DNA of 47,792 nt, from positions 1-47,792 of the IMG/VR virus record IMGVR_UViG_3300007346_000047; one strand, 5' to 3'. Positions 7,759-16,900 of the stretch are shown in pieces; within the stretch, counting starts at the first letter, position 1, and each line of letters begins with the position of its first letter. The position numbers and the translations under genes were made by a program. Origin of the DNA: a virus. Under the pieces are notes generated by a model. It ran no database searches, was not told where the DNA came from, and worked only from the letters and a program-made list of their open reading frames with translations.

Positions 7759-8244
7759 TTATTTAGGGCCGCCGAAGGTTACACGAGATTGCCGATCAGC
7801 ATTGCTGATCCGCATGGAGGAATGTGCGTTCTCGCGCATCATGTCGTGGTCAACAGCATTCATTTGATCGCGGTTACGATTACCGAAGTATTCGGTGCGT
7901 TCATGAATGGTCTCTTCCGGAATCCGTGCGAGAAGCAAGCCGCCGACGCCGAACACACCTTCGTATTTTCCCGAATCAACTACCGGGGCTTCAAAGTCAG
8001 GATGCTCATCCTTACGGACAAGTTCCCAACCTTCCCGGAGTTTAGAACTGACGTTTTTAGTATCATCAAAACCACGCGTTTCAGCGCGAATCCAACGATG
8101 CCTAAAACCGTCCGGTGCGGGCGGTGAATCGAGCATAGACGGGGGAGCCCAAGGCTTACGCATAGCCTTCTTCTCCCGAGTTTTTTTTGCGCGAGGAGTG
8201 CGGTCCACGGACGAACCTACAGAAAATTCTTCTTGCTCGGCCAT
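7759..8244 (-). CDS. Conserved head-module protein (161 aa)
   Basis: A basic N-terminal tail (PRAKKTREKKAMRKPW) is followed by DSPPAPDGFRHRWIRAETRG and SSKLREGWELVRKDEHPDF, a signature repeatedly found between scaffold and capsid genes of marine podoviruses. The C-terminal third is a conserved helix (RNRDQMNAVDHDMMRENAHS). Likely a minor head or assembly protein; no enzymatic motif seen. Confidence 0.65.
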   Translation of the reverse strand: MAEQEEFSVGSSVDRTPRAKKTREKKAMRKPWAPPSMLDSPPAPDGFRHRWIRAETRGFDDTKNVSSKLREGWELVRKDEHPDFEAPVVDSGKYEGVFGVGGLLLARIPEETIHERTEYFGNRNRDQMNAVDHDMMRENAHSSMRISNADRQSRVTFGGPK

Positions 8245-8248
8245 GTTC

Positions 8249-9133
8249 TTAATCCTTCACGTATTTCGCGTATTCTTCTAACGGCACACCCAATTTTTTG
8301 GCTATTGCCACTTGGCTCGGGGTGAGTCGAACCTTCTTTCCTGTGCGCCCATTTGGTGTTCGCGAAGCACCAGCAACCGTTTGAGCGGGCCGCCTGCTGG
8401 AGGTTTTTGCGCCGCCGCCAAATTTATCAGCGATACGACGATCTAATTCAGTGTAATACTCTGAACTGTTCGGGTCAAACCCTTCATTTTCTACAAGGGA
8501 TTTGTGTATTCCGAAGGCGGCATAAGTCATTGCTTCGTCTTGACCAAACCACGAGTTCCTAAGCGCCCACTGTTCCGCTTTTGCGTCAGGTTTTTTTACG
8601 GCTGCCGCTTGCGGCTGTTGCTGCGGCTGTTGCTGTTGCTGTTGATATTGTTGCGCCGCAAAAGCTTGGTTTCGCGAGTTTTCTTGTTGAAGCTTCGCCT
8701 GCGCCGCGCGATCTGCTTGAATCGCCAAAGACGTAAGCTTTCGTTGAGCCTCTACTGTGGCTGCGGAATCACCCAACTCTATGGACCGAGCCAGTTGTTC
8801 TTCCACGCGCTCCATTTCAGACGTAACTCGGTTAGAGTATTCCGAAACATAGTTTGTGTCCAAAGCCTCTACTTGGCTTTTTAGCTGAGTGGCTTCGCTC
8901 TGAACGGCGTGAGCGTAACGAACAGCTTCTTGTTCGCGACGTTCCGCTTCCCGCATTTTTTTGGTTAGGCGGTCAATCCTTTTTTGGGTTGCCGTTTCTG
9001 CACGTTCAAAATTTTCCGAAGAACCCTCAACCCGAGGAGAGTTTTCTTCCTCGGTTTTGTTTTCGAAAATTTCGATTTCGGTCTCTTCCGCGTCGCCCAC
9101 GTCTAATTCGACCGTGTTAGTGTCTTGAGACAT
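8249..9133 (-). CDS. Capsid scaffolding protein (294 aa)
   Basis: Very acidic N-terminus (VELDVGDAEETEIEIFENKT), a long heptad-rich region (about residues 45-150, RIDRLTKKMREAERREQEAV), a Gln-run linker near 165-175, and a basic C-terminus (TGKKVRLTPSQVAIAKKLGV). Acidic head, coiled coil and basic C-terminal capsid-binding part is the standard layout of phage scaffolds. Its place directly upstream of the decoration and capsid genes agrees. No protease domain is fused to it. Confidence 0.8.
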   Translation of the reverse strand: MSQDTNTVELDVGDAEETEIEIFENKTEEENSPRVEGSSENFERAETATQKRIDRLTKKMREAERREQEAVRYAHAVQSEATQLKSQVEALDTNYVSEYSNRVTSEMERVEEQLARSIELGDSAATVEAQRKLTSLAIQADRAAQAKLQQENSRNQAFAAQQYQQQQQQPQQQPQAAAVKKPDAKAEQWALRNSWFGQDEAMTYAAFGIHKSLVENEGFDPNSSEYYTELDRRIADKFGGGAKTSSRRPAQTVAGASRTPNGRTGKKVRLTPSQVAIAKKLGVPLEEYAKYVKD

Positions 9134-9144
9134 AAAAAAATACC

Positions 9145-9606
9145 TTACAGATGATGAATGTCTTCGGGATCAAGAATTGACGCTAGAATTTCGTCATCGT
9201 TTAAGATGCGAACTTCCCCACCATCAATTTGAAAACGAGAGCCCGCATAACGAGCAAACATGACCCATTGCTTCTCTTGGCACCACGGCCCGTCTGGGAA
9301 TTTTTCTGAGTCTTTGTAAGCCAAAGGACCCAGCTTTAGGACGTATCCCGCCTGCGTGGATATTTGGCTTTTTTCCTGAACAGAGCCCGGAAGGAAAACA
9401 CCGCCCGCCGTTTTAGACGTTCCTTGGTACGGAAGAATTAAAATGCGCCACCCCGTGGGATTAGGCATTCTGTCCAGCAGGTTTTCGCCTATTTTGTCGG
9501 GGTCAAGACGAGGGCTTTCCACATAAACGTCCGCCAAACTGGCTTTTTTGGGGACTTCCGGTTCGGAAAGCCTTTTTGCTATTTTGGTTAAATCTATTTT
9601 AGTCAT
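9145..9606 (-). CDS. GroES-like co-chaperonin (153 aa)
   Basis: After a 40-residue N-terminal extension the GroES beta-barrel pattern is visible: GWRILILPYQGTSKTAGGVF (including a mobile-loop-like TSKTAGGVFLP), GYVLKLGPLAYKD, WVMFARYAGSRFQIDGGEVR and LNDDEILASI. Phage GroES-like proteins cap host GroEL during capsid-protein folding. Length is longer than host GroES (about 97 aa). The gene sits between a 64-aa gene, with which it overlaps by 8 bp, and the scaffold, as expected for capsid-folding assistance. Confidence 0.8.
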   Translation of the reverse strand: MTKIDLTKIAKRLSEPEVPKKASLADVYVESPRLDPDKIGENLLDRMPNPTGWRILILPYQGTSKTAGGVFLPGSVQEKSQISTQAGYVLKLGPLAYKDSEKFPDGPWCQEKQWVMFARYAGSRFQIDGGEVRILNDDEILASILDPEDIHHL

Positions 9607-9793
9607 CGTATCGCTCCTGTTTTTCTAGCAGGCCCTTGAGTTCCTGTTCCACATGAGTAAGGCAATCTAGGTTGCCCATAAGCTCACGATAGTGCTCCAT
9701 AGATTTTAAATTACCGGCCGACATGTAAGAAATGCAGCCTTCTCGCCGGTCTTTTAAAATACGAAGCACCGATTCTGTTACAGATATATCTAT
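9599..9793 (-). CDS. Small helical protein with apparent ATA start (64 aa)
   Basis: An open frame of 64 codons ends 8 bp inside the GroES gene (GATGACTAA). It encodes DISVTESVLRILKDRREGCI and a C-terminal helix (HVEQELKGLLEKQERYDD), like a 60-70 aa helical protein frequent in marine-phage head modules. An ideal AAAGGAG ribosome site (9801-9807) lies 7 nt before an ATA codon, with no ATG, GTG or TTG in place. Either ATA is used, a base was mutated or mis-sequenced, or a shorter 41-aa form starts at the internal ATG. Confidence 0.6.
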   Translation of the reverse strand: MDISVTESVLRILKDRREGCISYMSAGNLKSMEHYRELMGNLDCLTHVEQELKGLLEKQERYDD

Positions 9794-9898
9794 GGGATAA
9801 CTCCTTTACTTGAGGTATACTAAACCATATTTAACACAACTTTATAAGACTTGCTAGGAGGAAATGTGTTTTTATGGGTTATATCCTCGTTAATACCT
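9794..9898 (-). promoter_or_regulatory. AT-rich intergenic spacer, possible head-gene promoter
   Basis: A 105-bp AT-rich gap, the widest in this part of the late operon, lies between the endolysin stop and the 64-aa gene. It holds the AAAGGAG ribosome site and TATAAA- and TAGTAT-like hexamers on the minus strand, but no matching -35 at 17 bp. I see no convincing core promoter. Confidence 0.25.
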
Positions 9899-10360
9899 TT
9901 AACTGTTTTCGAAATGGGGGCCATCAAGGAAGGGCCTACGACCTTCTGACCTTCGCAGGTCAATGTAAGCGTTCATAGCATCTTCCATAGTACCTTCGTG
10001 CAGACGTATATCCCGAACCTGCCACGCACCGCCCCAACGAATAGCAACCCCCGTCTCCTTAGCGGCCTGTTTCATGGCGTCCGCAAGCTCATCGTACGCC
10101 GACATCTCCCAACAAACTCGTCCCGATAGATAAGCCACGAGGTCTACAGCATTACCCGACAAGTGCTTAGAGTTCATGGTCTGACTTAAGCCTCGCGCCA
10201 CGAGCTCTTTCTGGCGCTCGATGGACCGTTTGCCCTCGGTAACACCAAAATCAATGGGGCTTAGTTCCAAAGCGCGCTTTACCGTGTCCGAAAGTTCCGG
10301 CTTAACCCCCAACAAACGTTCCCTAGAACGCGCAGAAAGTACCCAATTGTGACTGCTCAT
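9899..10360 (-). CDS. M15-type peptidoglycan peptidase (endolysin, 153 aa)
   Basis: The zinc-peptidase pattern of the L-alanyl-D-glutamate/D-Ala-D-Ala endopeptidases is present: TEGKRSIERQKELVARG, then SKHLSGNAVDLVAYLSG (His and Asp ligands) and the C-terminal DGPHFE (third ligand His). Length fits single-domain phage M15 endolysins. No signal peptide, so a holin is needed for access to the wall. It overlaps the 47-aa gene (ATGA), followed upstream by a holin and a membrane-coil protein, forming a lysis group. Confidence 0.85.
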   Translation of the reverse strand: MSSHNWVLSARSRERLLGVKPELSDTVKRALELSPIDFGVTEGKRSIERQKELVARGLSQTMNSKHLSGNAVDLVAYLSGRVCWEMSAYDELADAMKQAAKETGVAIRWGGAWQVRDIRLHEGTMEDAMNAYIDLRRSEGRRPFLDGPHFENS

Positions 10361-10500
10361 CGACCCTGCCCTCTATATTTTTTCCAATTTTTTCTTTTGT
10401 GTTTGTTCTTAGGGAAAGAACGGAAACTTTGACCAATGCTGGTGACGTGTTTGATCTTCGGCGGACGGGCCAAAGAACCAATTGATGCTCTGGCAACCAT
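10357..10500 (-). CDS. Small, very basic conserved protein (47 aa)
   Basis: Start overlaps the holin stop (TAATG) and stop overlaps the endolysin start (ATGA). The sequence MVARASIGSLARPPKIKHVT, then KNKHKRKNWKKYRGQGR, matches a short marine-phage protein ending in KxYRGQG(R/K). With 17 Lys/Arg in 47 residues it probably binds nucleic acid or acidic partners. No known function. Both overlaps argue that it is really translated. Confidence 0.6.
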   Translation of the reverse strand: MVARASIGSLARPPKIKHVTSIGQSFRSFPKNKHKRKNWKKYRGQGR

Positions 10501-10883
10501 TAGCTAATAACCTTACTGTCAGTTTTCTTGACCTTGTCGAAGCTCCTCATTCCCCCAATTCCGAGCATGCCTAGCAGAAGTGGCATCATCACGGACATAT
10601 CGGCCTGTGGAATCGACACTCCAAACCCCGCAGCAATGGGGCTGACCAAAAAATTCACCGCCATGCCCAGAACCGCCACATAGCCAGCCAACGGTCGCCA
10701 AGACGATTGAAACCAGTTGCCCTTTGCATCTGCCTTAAGCACCTCAATTTGCTGGAGAGTTACCTCCTGGGCATGTCGTTGTGACATCGTAGCCAGTTGA
10801 TGCGCGATTTTGGCTTTAGTGTCGGCGTCAGGAATTACTTTGTCCAACAATCCGGTAATTGGACCGATTAGTGCTGACAGCAT
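10500..10883 (-). CDS. Holin, GTA 3-TM type (127 aa)
   Basis: An amphipathic N-terminus (LSALIGPITGLLDKVIPDAD), a polar middle, and two clear hydrophobic segments (about residues 67-90, GYVAVLGMAVNFLVSPIAAG; and 97-114, VMMPLLLGMLGIGGM), ending in a Lys-rich tail. WFQSSWRPLAGYV before the membrane part is typical of holins known from alphaproteobacterial gene-transfer agents and related phages. It would permeabilise the inner membrane for the endolysin. Next to endolysin and membrane-coil genes. Confidence 0.75.
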   Translation of the reverse strand: MLSALIGPITGLLDKVIPDADTKAKIAHQLATMSQRHAQEVTLQQIEVLKADAKGNWFQSSWRPLAGYVAVLGMAVNFLVSPIAAGFGVSIPQADMSVMMPLLLGMLGIGGMRSFDKVKKTDSKVIS

Positions 10884-10892
10884 TTCAATCTC

Positions 10893-11243
10893 CTATTTCT
10901 CGTCATTGATGACAGGGTGCCTGCCATTGTGCATCGCAGCAAGTTTCGAGACCGAGCTATGAAGACTAGAAATTTCCGCCTGCATGGTGGCAACCTCGCG
11001 CGCTCGGCTCTCCATTTTGTCAGGTGCCAGCATACCGGACAAAACGCCCAGCTTCTGATTCGCCACTTCCATATGAGCCTGCTGCCGATCAACCGTTGAA
11101 TCCAATTTCCGCAGCCGGTGTTCGATGTCGGATAGCGTGTCAATGACTGCCGCCAATTTCGTTTTCACGATGACCGCAGCGCTGACCACCGAAACGCCCA
11201 TACCCGCCAGCGTGAGTATTAGACGTAAATCTAATTCACCCAT
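10893..11243 (-). CDS. Single-TM coiled-coil protein, lysis-associated (116 aa)
   Basis: Residues 8-27 (LILTLAGMGVSVVSAAVIVK) form one membrane segment. They are followed by a long helical stretch with heptad-like spacing (DTLSDIEHRLRKLDSTVDRQ, then MQAEISSLHSSVSKLAAMHN). Topology and neighbourhood resemble an inner-membrane spanin or a DUF2730-type protein. No outer-membrane lipoprotein partner was found, so a spanin role is only a possibility. Lies 9 bp upstream of the holin. Confidence 0.6.
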   Translation of the reverse strand: MGELDLRLILTLAGMGVSVVSAAVIVKTKLAAVIDTLSDIEHRLRKLDSTVDRQQAHMEVANQKLGVLSGMLAPDKMESRAREVATMQAEISSLHSSVSKLAAMHNGRHPVINDEK

Positions 11244-11270
11244 CGGCCTTCTCCAAAAACCTAGTGCGAG

Positions 11271-11471
11271 CTAACAACTAATGTAGCTCTTGCCTTTTAT
11301 GGCAGCACCTGCACCACGGACAGTCATAACCTTACGCGTATCGCCCAACATAGGAGCCTCTGCGGTCTTTCCGTAAGGAATGCGGCCTTGACCTTTAATG
11401 TCGGCATACGGTACCGCTTTAGGAGGGTCTTTAGGGGCCGACCCGTTTACTCGAACTGTGCGTTTTTTCAT
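11271..11471 (-). CDS. Small basic conserved protein (66 aa)
   Basis: Starts on an ATGA overlap with the portal stop. MKKRTVRVNGSAPKDPPKAV and a C-terminal TVRGAGAAIKGKSYISC are seen. The VRGxGAAxKGxxF/Y ending is widespread in small proteins near the portal gene of marine phages. Function unknown; possibly a virion peptide. Confidence 0.6.
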   Translation of the reverse strand: MKKRTVRVNGSAPKDPPKAVPYADIKGQGRIPYGKTAEAPMLGDTRKVMTVRGAGAAIKGKSYISC

Positions 11472-13933
11472 TGTGGCATACCTCCGCCATCGGGTTGTTG
11501 TTTCAAAATTTCTCGTTCCATTGCCGCATCAATGCGGGCCTGCGTTTGACGCTCTTGCGCTGCAATCCGCTCTTGGAACTGTTGTGCCCGCATTTCGGCG
11601 GTCTGCTGATCTAATTGTAACTTTCCTTGGTCAATTTGCGCATCCACCTGATCGGACTGCGCCCGAAGTTCCAGCTCTTTCTCCTTAAGCTGAACCACAG
11701 GGTCCGGAGCACCAGCCCCGGAAAGCTGACCAGAAAGTTCTTTTACTTGCTGCAAACCTTCTGCAATAAATTGAGCCGTTTGCTGCTCTATCTGTAGCAT
11801 CTCGTCTTCGTTTGCAACCCGACCACCGCGCTGTTGAACTTGCTGCATGTACTGAGACACAGACCTCTCGCTCGCTGCAATCCGCACATGCTCCATAATA
11901 TGTTTCTGTAGGCTCATAGCTATCGGGGGTGCTTGACCAACCAAGGCACTGCTCGCAAAAATTAAATGCGAGGTGATGTGAGCTTGGTGGTTCTGACCCT
12001 CAAAAGCTTTCAATGGCAACATATCTAAAGCGTTGATGTTTTCTTGAGCCGGGTCCAACGGTTCGGGAACTTCCGCCGGAATAGCTTTCATTAAACGATC
12101 TACGTCCGATACGCCTAAAGCCTCATACATGTCACGGTATACTTCGTGCATGTTGTGAATTTCCGGGGCCTGTGACGCCAATTGCATCTTTGTCTGAGCT
12201 AAGACAATTCTTTGAGCCTGACTAAACACATTTGGGTTGCTTACCGGAATGACGTCTACACGATCATCAAAGTCTTGAGCCATAACCGATTGGTCGTCGC
12301 CCGCCACGGCGTAAGGATATTCTTGCGGTAGACTTTCCGACATTACACGAGCCAAAATCTTAAACTCTTGGCGCATAGCATAGTGAAGGCGCTTGTGAAC
12401 GGCGCTCATGACCCTAGAGCCCTGCTCTAGCATCGCCATGGTAGTACCTACCGCAGCTTGATCGTTGCCGTCCCCAACCTTTAAATCGGTTATCGTAGCA
12501 AACCGCTGACCAGCTTGAACCACAAAACCTAAAAGATTGAATAACGTCTGATCCGGACCCTTAAACGGGAGCGGCATCAAACTATCCCGGATCGCGCCCC
12601 CCGGAGCATCCACGTCCCGGAACTCTCCGGGCTGAAGCGGGTCGTCATCGTCCCGGATGCGCAAACCACGCGCTTTAAAGCCCGCAGGGAGGTTGGAAAG
12701 GGTTCCAGCATCAATTAACTGACGAAGCGCCGACGTTGCCGTTCTTGACAAACCACCAATCGTGTGAATTAGGCCCAGTCCGTAAAAGCCGAAGCCCGGA
12801 AGGAACTTATAATGCGTGAAATACTGTATTTTACGCTTTAAAGTGTCATCTTCTTGGTAGTTCCGTCGAACAGACAGCACCTCGCCGTTATCCTGAGACA
12901 ACGTTACGATGTACGGAACTTTAATTCCAGTGGGTTCGCCGTCTTCGTCAAGGTCTTCGTAACCTTCCAAGTCTAAATCGACATGACACTCCAAAAGTGT
13001 GCAGTCGTAATCTACTTGATTAGGCTCAAAACCCTCAATTCTATCAATTTCTTGACCCACGCCTGAAGTGTTTTGCTGTGCAGGACTTACTTCAACGTCA
13101 CGATAGAAACCCGCAACTTGGTTTTTACGCAAATCGTTCAAAGACATTCGAACAACCTGCGTAATGTTAGGACATGTATCCAAATCAGACGTCTCGTAAG
13201 GAACGACAAGGTCCTCAGACGGGACAAATTTGGAAACCGCGCGACCTAACGTTTCGTCATAATACGTCTTTTTAAATGTTGAACCCGCCAAAGGCAGGTA
13301 GAACAACATTTGATCCATATCAGGCGTATATTCTTCCATCACACTCGTGATGTAATAGTTCATGAAAGTCTTTACGCGCCTAGCTTGCGCAACTTTCTCA
13401 CGAGTTTCGTTACCCATGACCACAGTTCGGACAGGGCCCGAAGAAGGCAACAATTCGTTAAACGCTTGAGCTTGAAATTGCGTCGCAGCTTCCGCCAAAA
13501 GCGGATGAGTGACGCCCGAAGCACCTCTAAACGGTTGCGTACGCTCGTTGTAAGTGAAACCCAGAAGGTCCAAACCATCCGCATAAGCTTCCTCCCATTC
13601 CTGCCTGCTCGCCTTATTAGAATCAAAATCCCCAGAAAGCTCGCTGGAAATACGACCTAGTTCACGCTCCGGGATTTCTTCTGCCAAGTTGGCGTAGAAA
13701 TCATCGGATTCGCCCCGCTCGTCCGACGGATCAAAGTCCACCTCGACGCTGCCGTCTTCTAAAGCCACAACCTCAACGGGGCCTTCGTCTTCGTCCTCTA
13801 ATTCATACGAAGCGTTTTCCAAAGTCCCCGGAAGCTCCAATTCGATTTCGGCCGCTAGGACGTCTGGGTCCAACTCAGAAGGAACACTGGTTTCCATTAA
13901 GCTGCTTTGAAAGCCGTTACGCTCTTCAGCCAT
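11468..13933 (-). CDS. Portal protein, P22-like (821 aa)
   Basis: The portal forms the dodecameric vertex through which DNA is packaged and ejected. The N-terminal 100 residues are very acidic. A core with AEAATQFQAQAFNELLPSSG, YLPLAGSTFKKTYYDETLGR and IHTIGGLSRTATSALRQLI is typical of podovirus portals. The last 120 residues are a Gln/Glu-rich helix (MRAQQFQERIAAQERQTQAR) like the P22 barrel. Start overlaps the stop of the 1251-aa gene (TAATG). Length is large but usual for this marine group. Confidence 0.85.
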   Translation of the reverse strand: MAEERNGFQSSLMETSVPSELDPDVLAAEIELELPGTLENASYELEDEDEGPVEVVALEDGSVEVDFDPSDERGESDDFYANLAEEIPERELGRISSELSGDFDSNKASRQEWEEAYADGLDLLGFTYNERTQPFRGASGVTHPLLAEAATQFQAQAFNELLPSSGPVRTVVMGNETREKVAQARRVKTFMNYYITSVMEEYTPDMDQMLFYLPLAGSTFKKTYYDETLGRAVSKFVPSEDLVVPYETSDLDTCPNITQVVRMSLNDLRKNQVAGFYRDVEVSPAQQNTSGVGQEIDRIEGFEPNQVDYDCTLLECHVDLDLEGYEDLDEDGEPTGIKVPYIVTLSQDNGEVLSVRRNYQEDDTLKRKIQYFTHYKFLPGFGFYGLGLIHTIGGLSRTATSALRQLIDAGTLSNLPAGFKARGLRIRDDDDPLQPGEFRDVDAPGGAIRDSLMPLPFKGPDQTLFNLLGFVVQAGQRFATITDLKVGDGNDQAAVGTTMAMLEQGSRVMSAVHKRLHYAMRQEFKILARVMSESLPQEYPYAVAGDDQSVMAQDFDDRVDVIPVSNPNVFSQAQRIVLAQTKMQLASQAPEIHNMHEVYRDMYEALGVSDVDRLMKAIPAEVPEPLDPAQENINALDMLPLKAFEGQNHQAHITSHLIFASSALVGQAPPIAMSLQKHIMEHVRIAASERSVSQYMQQVQQRGGRVANEDEMLQIEQQTAQFIAEGLQQVKELSGQLSGAGAPDPVVQLKEKELELRAQSDQVDAQIDQGKLQLDQQTAEMRAQQFQERIAAQERQTQARIDAAMEREILKQQPDGGGMPQ

Positions 13934-16900
13934 TAGTTTCTTCCTCCTAAGATCGACCGAAATGTATCCCTAAAGCGCCGGAACCGGCTCACAGGGTTTT
14001 TCGTGTCATCATCATTACCCGTAGAGTCCATACCAACAAAATGCGGTTCCGCACGAAGAACATTTTTCGTGTCATCATTATTACCCGTAGAGTCCATACC
14101 AACAAAATTTGTTTTTGGCCTGCGCTCAAAATCTTGTACTCCAAGGGCACTATCAATTTGAGCTTTGGTATAACCCTCCGAATTTAACGCAGACCTTATC
14201 TGAGTTGCGGCTTCTTCTTCCGCTCGACGCACAAGGTCAACAAGAGGTTGATATTCACGGTCTTTATATTTTTCAGGCAAATCCGCGACATTCCCGGTTT
14301 CCGACAAAGCCACGGCAGCCTTCATTTCCCCACTACTTAAATCGAGCATCTTTGAGTACAGGTCCAATTGTTTTTGGTTACGAGGGTCCATCCTACCATC
14401 GTCTACAAGACTTGATGCGTCATATATATTTATCAAAAACCGGTGTTCGTTTTTTCCGCCGCGGCCTCTTTCTCCTAGCACATTTGTAGTCAAAAGAGTT
14501 CCTAGCGCCGAATCTGTCCCCGTTGTTTCGATATAATCAGATAAACTGCTGCGAGCGCGAGTTAAAAAAGCATGTTCCAGTTCATGTCGAGACACTCTAG
14601 CCACGCGTTCATTGTTTGCTCGTGCGGCGTCACTGAGACCCTCTAAAGTATCTCCAGACGCTTCAGCCTGGGTTCTTCCGTATCGGTCTGTAATGTTGTT
14701 GACCAATACCCCTTTAACTCTGGGGTCCACAGTTTCTGGATTAAACCTGTCTCCCCCGTACATCAAACCTTGCAAGCCTTCATGTACAGGTATCGGAAAG
14801 CGCCCTTCAAAAACTGAACTATCATAAAGAGGCTTTCCCGAATCGAGATGGCGAAGGCGACCTCGGTATGCTTGATCGAGAAGGGTGGTACCCGAAAGAC
14901 GACGTAATGTTACGGGACGAACGTCAAGATCATCCGACAATAAAGGGATTTCAGTTCCTGAGCCGCCTAATCCCGGTCTTGTCTGACGCATCATAAGTTC
15001 CGCAGAAGCTAAAGGACTACCTTCGATGTGCGGAGCCACAGTGTGAGCAAACTCGTCGTCCGCTAGACGAATTAAATCTCGACGCGGAACGCGTGAGATA
15101 CCACCTAAACGGGGCGGCCTGTCCGGGGGCAACCGCTGAGATCGAACAGAACCCCCGTCTGCAAAGGTCTCTATAGAAAACAAGTCCGAGGCGGACCGTA
15201 ATAACCGGAGGAAATAGGTTTCTTCTTCCGGACCAAAAGCGGCCTCAATATGAGCTTGGGAAAAACCGTCTCTTTTTAAGACAGGTTTAATCTGTTCCAT
15301 AAGCTCTTCTTCCGCTTTTTTTAACTCCTTAGCCGCCTCTAAACTGATCTCCTTTACTTGATACTTTTCGGGTATCCTCAAGCCCTTGTCTTCTTCCGAC
15401 GAGCGATCCCTAGCTAATTCAATCCCGGCCTGCATGGCGGAAACACTGTTTCCGTTTAGGAAGCCCCAAGTATCTAGCTGTTCTTCGTCCGTCGGGTCTA
15501 AACTACCCGATTTAATTGCGGAGGCTACGTCTAAAATATTTATGTACGCCAAGTGATCGTTAGAAACGCTGGGCCTCTTATCTGGATTTGGTTGCAAAAT
15601 CCTGCCCAAGGCCGAATCTTTACCTTTTACGCTTACATAAGGAGGAGAGTTGGGATCGTACGCAGTCGTTCTAAGGTGTGTTAATCCAGCATGAATTAGT
15701 TCGTGTTGCAGCGTTTCCGCTTGAGAAACGGTTTTAACTTCTGAAGATATTTGTCCCGTATCCGGGTCTCTGTGGTATTTTTCTACGAAAGGGGGAGCGG
15801 TCTGATTAAGAAGTATTCCGGTTTCAGACCCGGTCAACGATTTGGGTGTTGGAAAGTTCGCTCCGCGGACACCGGGTGCCAACCGAGCCTGAAGTTCGGC
15901 TAGGCTTAAGCCGCGGTTACGCAACCCACCCAAATAGTAATTTTGGCGCACGTCGTTTCCGTCTTTTATGACCGGACGTACGTTTAAAAAGTCCGAAATA
16001 CTAGTCGGCTCGTTGTTCGGGGAAAATTCTTCACCCTCGTAAGCTCCCGGATTGGCCGTGCGACGCAAAAGCTCCATACGTGCAATGGGGTTTGTAATGT
16101 AAGGGTCAACCGTATGAACAAACTCATTATCCGCCATACGAACTAAATCGGGGCTCGGCGAAACTTCTTGAACACCACCTAAAAGGGGCGGCCTGCGAGG
16201 GGGCAACCGCTGAGATCGAACAGAACCCCCGTCTGCAAAGGTCCTTATCGGATCGCTCGAAGAATTAAGAATGCGACTAGCTTGATCCAAAACTTGTGGG
16301 GACGCGTTCCGGCCCAGAAGCTTACGGGCTACCGCGTCGTCCCGACGGTCCATGGACCCTAAACGAGCGGCCATAAAGTCCGGGAAGGTGCCCGCATCTC
16401 TAAACTCACGGGCCGCGGACAAACCTACAACTCCGCCGTCCGCATACTCTGAGCCGTCATCGGCTCCCATGCCATCATTTTCTGATCCATCCGGGCCACC
16501 AGAGCCACCGCCACCGCCGCCACCGCCGCCGCCACCACCGCCGCCACCGCCGCCATCACCGCCAGGGCCACCTCCGGTGTCGTCGCCAGCGGCATCGTTA
16601 TCTGTACCGCCGACAGCACCCTCGTTACCCCCTGGTCCTGGACCATCACCCCCCGCGCCGGTGTCATCGCCGCCATAGCCGCTAGGACCCATGCCCACGC
16701 TATGGCCCGTATCCATGCCGGGATCGGCTGGAGCATCATCCCCCAAACCTAGATAGTCCGCTATATTACCGAATATGCTTTTTCCCGTTGTCGCTTGAGA
16801 AACTGCATTTGCTATAGCCGAGACAGCACCAAGGCCCGTCGTCATACCAAGTGCTGTCGCGGCAGAGCCCATAAAAGACCCAATGTCGGGTGAAGTCGCT

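Noticed and set aside
9855-10000. Short plus-strand frame after AGGAGG at 9856
   Set aside because: It runs opposite to the endolysin gene, codes 34 residues without any family pattern and has no promoter.
16352-16678. Plus-strand poly-Pro protein
   Set aside because: It is the complement of the poly-Gly tract of the 1251-aa gene.
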